Shown here: one piece after another, positions 28,453-29,541 of the stretch
Layout: the number at the start of each line of letters is the position of its first letter
Numbering within the stretch: the first letter of the stretch is position 1
NCBI GenBank assembly: GCA_020283715.1
Contig: JAIQCW010000038.1
Span: forward strand, 1-29,541
Direction: 5' to 3'
Source: Cytauxzoon felis
Taxonomy: Eukaryota; Apicomplexa; Aconoidasida; Piroplasmida; Theileriidae
DNA length: 29,541 nt
Position numbers and translations under genes: made by a program
The notes under the pieces: generated by a model
What the model saw: only the letters and a program-made list of their open reading frames with translations
Database searches by the model: none
Told to the model about the DNA's origin: nothing

Positions 28453-29541
28453 ATGATATCTCCTCTTGTGAAGGTTAAGGATTGTAGATTTGGAAGTGTA
28501 GACGATAAAATCCCTTACGAAAAAACGAAGAAGAAAGAAATTGAGGAGCAGTTGAAGAAGGTTAATGATAAGAAGAAGGACGATCTTAAGGATGTAATTC
28601 CGGGTATTAATTTAGCGACTAGTTGTGATGGGAATGGTGCTTCTGGTGGTGCGACATCTAGTTCCGATGCAGGGGGACAGGCAGTTCTAGTACTGAATGC
28701 ACAGATTGTTCTGCTGGTACTACTTCGTCTGAAAGTCAAACTACCACTAATAATAATTGTAATGGAACCATTGCATCAGCATGTAGTGAATACACCAAAA
28801 ACGGAGCCACTGGCACATGTAATGAATCCGGTTCTACTAAATGTAAGTGCGAATGTGAAGCTTGTAATAGTGGTAATCCAGGAGACTGCTGTTGTTTCTA
28901 TAAACATCAGAGTTGTCCTTGTGAGGACTGTGATACGAAGAGTAAAACGTGCCTTGCGAATTTGGTTAAGTCATTAAGTTATAAGGGAATTAAATGTAAT
29001 GGTGGTGATAATGGTAAGGATTGTTTAATGTGTTATTTGTGCGTTTTAAAGCATAGTATTGAAAAATTGAAGGATGCATGTAATGGTGCTTCTACTGGTT
29101 CTAATGGATTTAATTTGAATCAGACATTACAGGATTTGCCTGGTCATATTGAAACTGTGGTTGAAAAGATATGTGGTACAGAAACTCCTGCTAAGGATTG
29201 TTGTAAGAATTGTTCTGAAGCTGGTAAAGAGTGTAATGAAGATGGAACTTGTGAATGCAAAAACGGTGATTGCTGCAAGGTCAACGATCGATACTCCAAC
29301 TTTACGAAATTTCTATTAGGGACGAATTCTTGTTCTACTTCTACTAATACTACTAATAATTGTAAAACGATTACGAATACTTTAATTAAATTGAATACGA
29401 CGTTGAATCAATTCCTTGGGAATGGTGATCAGAATGGTTCTCAGTGTAATTGTTCTACTGGCGATTCTAATTGCAGAGATAAATGTTGTTGTGGCTCAGA
29501 TAATTGTTCTAAAGAAAACGGATGTAATAGTACTCAACCAA
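28453..29541 (+). CDS. Cysteine-rich variant-antigen-like gene (VESA-like), 3' end missing, frame break near 28672
   Basis: From the ATG at 28453, 73-76 codons encode a charged N-terminus (KTKKKEIEEQLKKVND) and a Gly/Ser linker. At a run of five G (28672-28676) the sensible frame changes. From about 28677 to the window end another frame is open for nearly 290 codons and is Cys-, Asn- and Thr-rich (CKCECEACNSG, DCCCFYKHQSCPCEDCD, DKCCCGSDNCS), interspersed with helical segments (TCLANLVKSL, HSIEKLKDAC). That mix resembles Babesia variant erythrocyte surface antigens, though I see no diagnostic match. The break can be a lost G (G6 to G5), a sequencing error, or a 35 bp intron (28646-28680, CTG|GTGGTG..GACAG|GC) that restores the frame with a weak donor. 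A frame-two TAG at 28659 excludes simple extension upstream. A pseudogene is possible. Confidence 0.6.

Overview
This window looks like nuclear DNA of an apicomplexan parasite of the piroplasm group (Babesia/Theileria lineage). The reasons are the AT-rich sequence, many 36-73 bp GT..AG introns, and the gene content: a RON2-type rhoptry neck protein, an FN2/PA14 protein of the gamete CCp/LAP family (FNPA-like), a VPS10 sortilin-type receptor, and at the right end a cysteine-rich gene resembling Babesia variant surface antigens. I cannot name the species.

Layout. Minus-strand genes fill 1-9714: a secreted or organelle-targeted unknown protein (cut by the window start), a 581-residue unknown protein, a Cwf18/CCDC12 spliceosome protein, a ten-exon FNPA-like adhesion protein, and calcineurin B. 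On the plus strand follows a three-exon sortilin (10244-13662). It converges, with 36 bp between stop codons, on an eight-exon TSR1 ribosome-assembly factor (13699-16238, minus). RON2 (16951-22381, plus) comes next. From 22382 onward the sequence is sparse and AT-rich. It holds a Gly/Ala/Glu-rich secreted protein (23146-23934, minus), a phosphoribosyltransferase of the APRT type (26569-27321, plus), duplicated non-coding segments, and the start of the cysteine-rich gene (28453 to the window end), whose reading frame breaks near 28672.

The most striking content is a family of GC-richer foldback elements, about 15 copies or part copies of roughly 110-480 bp. Their ends are imperfect inverted repeats of the type TCCACCTGAGGTCCAATCC ... 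GGATTGGACCTCAGGTGGA. They lie in introns, between genes and inside coding exons. I reconstructed 25 introns. All eight of 289 bp or more contain an element; the other seventeen are 36-73 bp and contain none. Three coding exons carry copies read in one shared stop-free frame, which adds a Pro/Gly/Glu-rich low-complexity segment to three unrelated proteins. Around many elements the plus strand is C-rich on the left and G-rich on the right, whichever way the host gene is read. Two copies carry a shared core of about 240 bp in opposite orientations.

Functionally the genes are a mixed set: host-cell invasion and its trafficking (RON2, sortilin, calcineurin B), a sexual-stage adhesion protein, core RNA and ribosome processing (Cwf18, TSR1), purine salvage, and a probable antigenic-variation locus. 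The right end may be subtelomeric or internal variant-gene territory, but no telomere repeat is visible.
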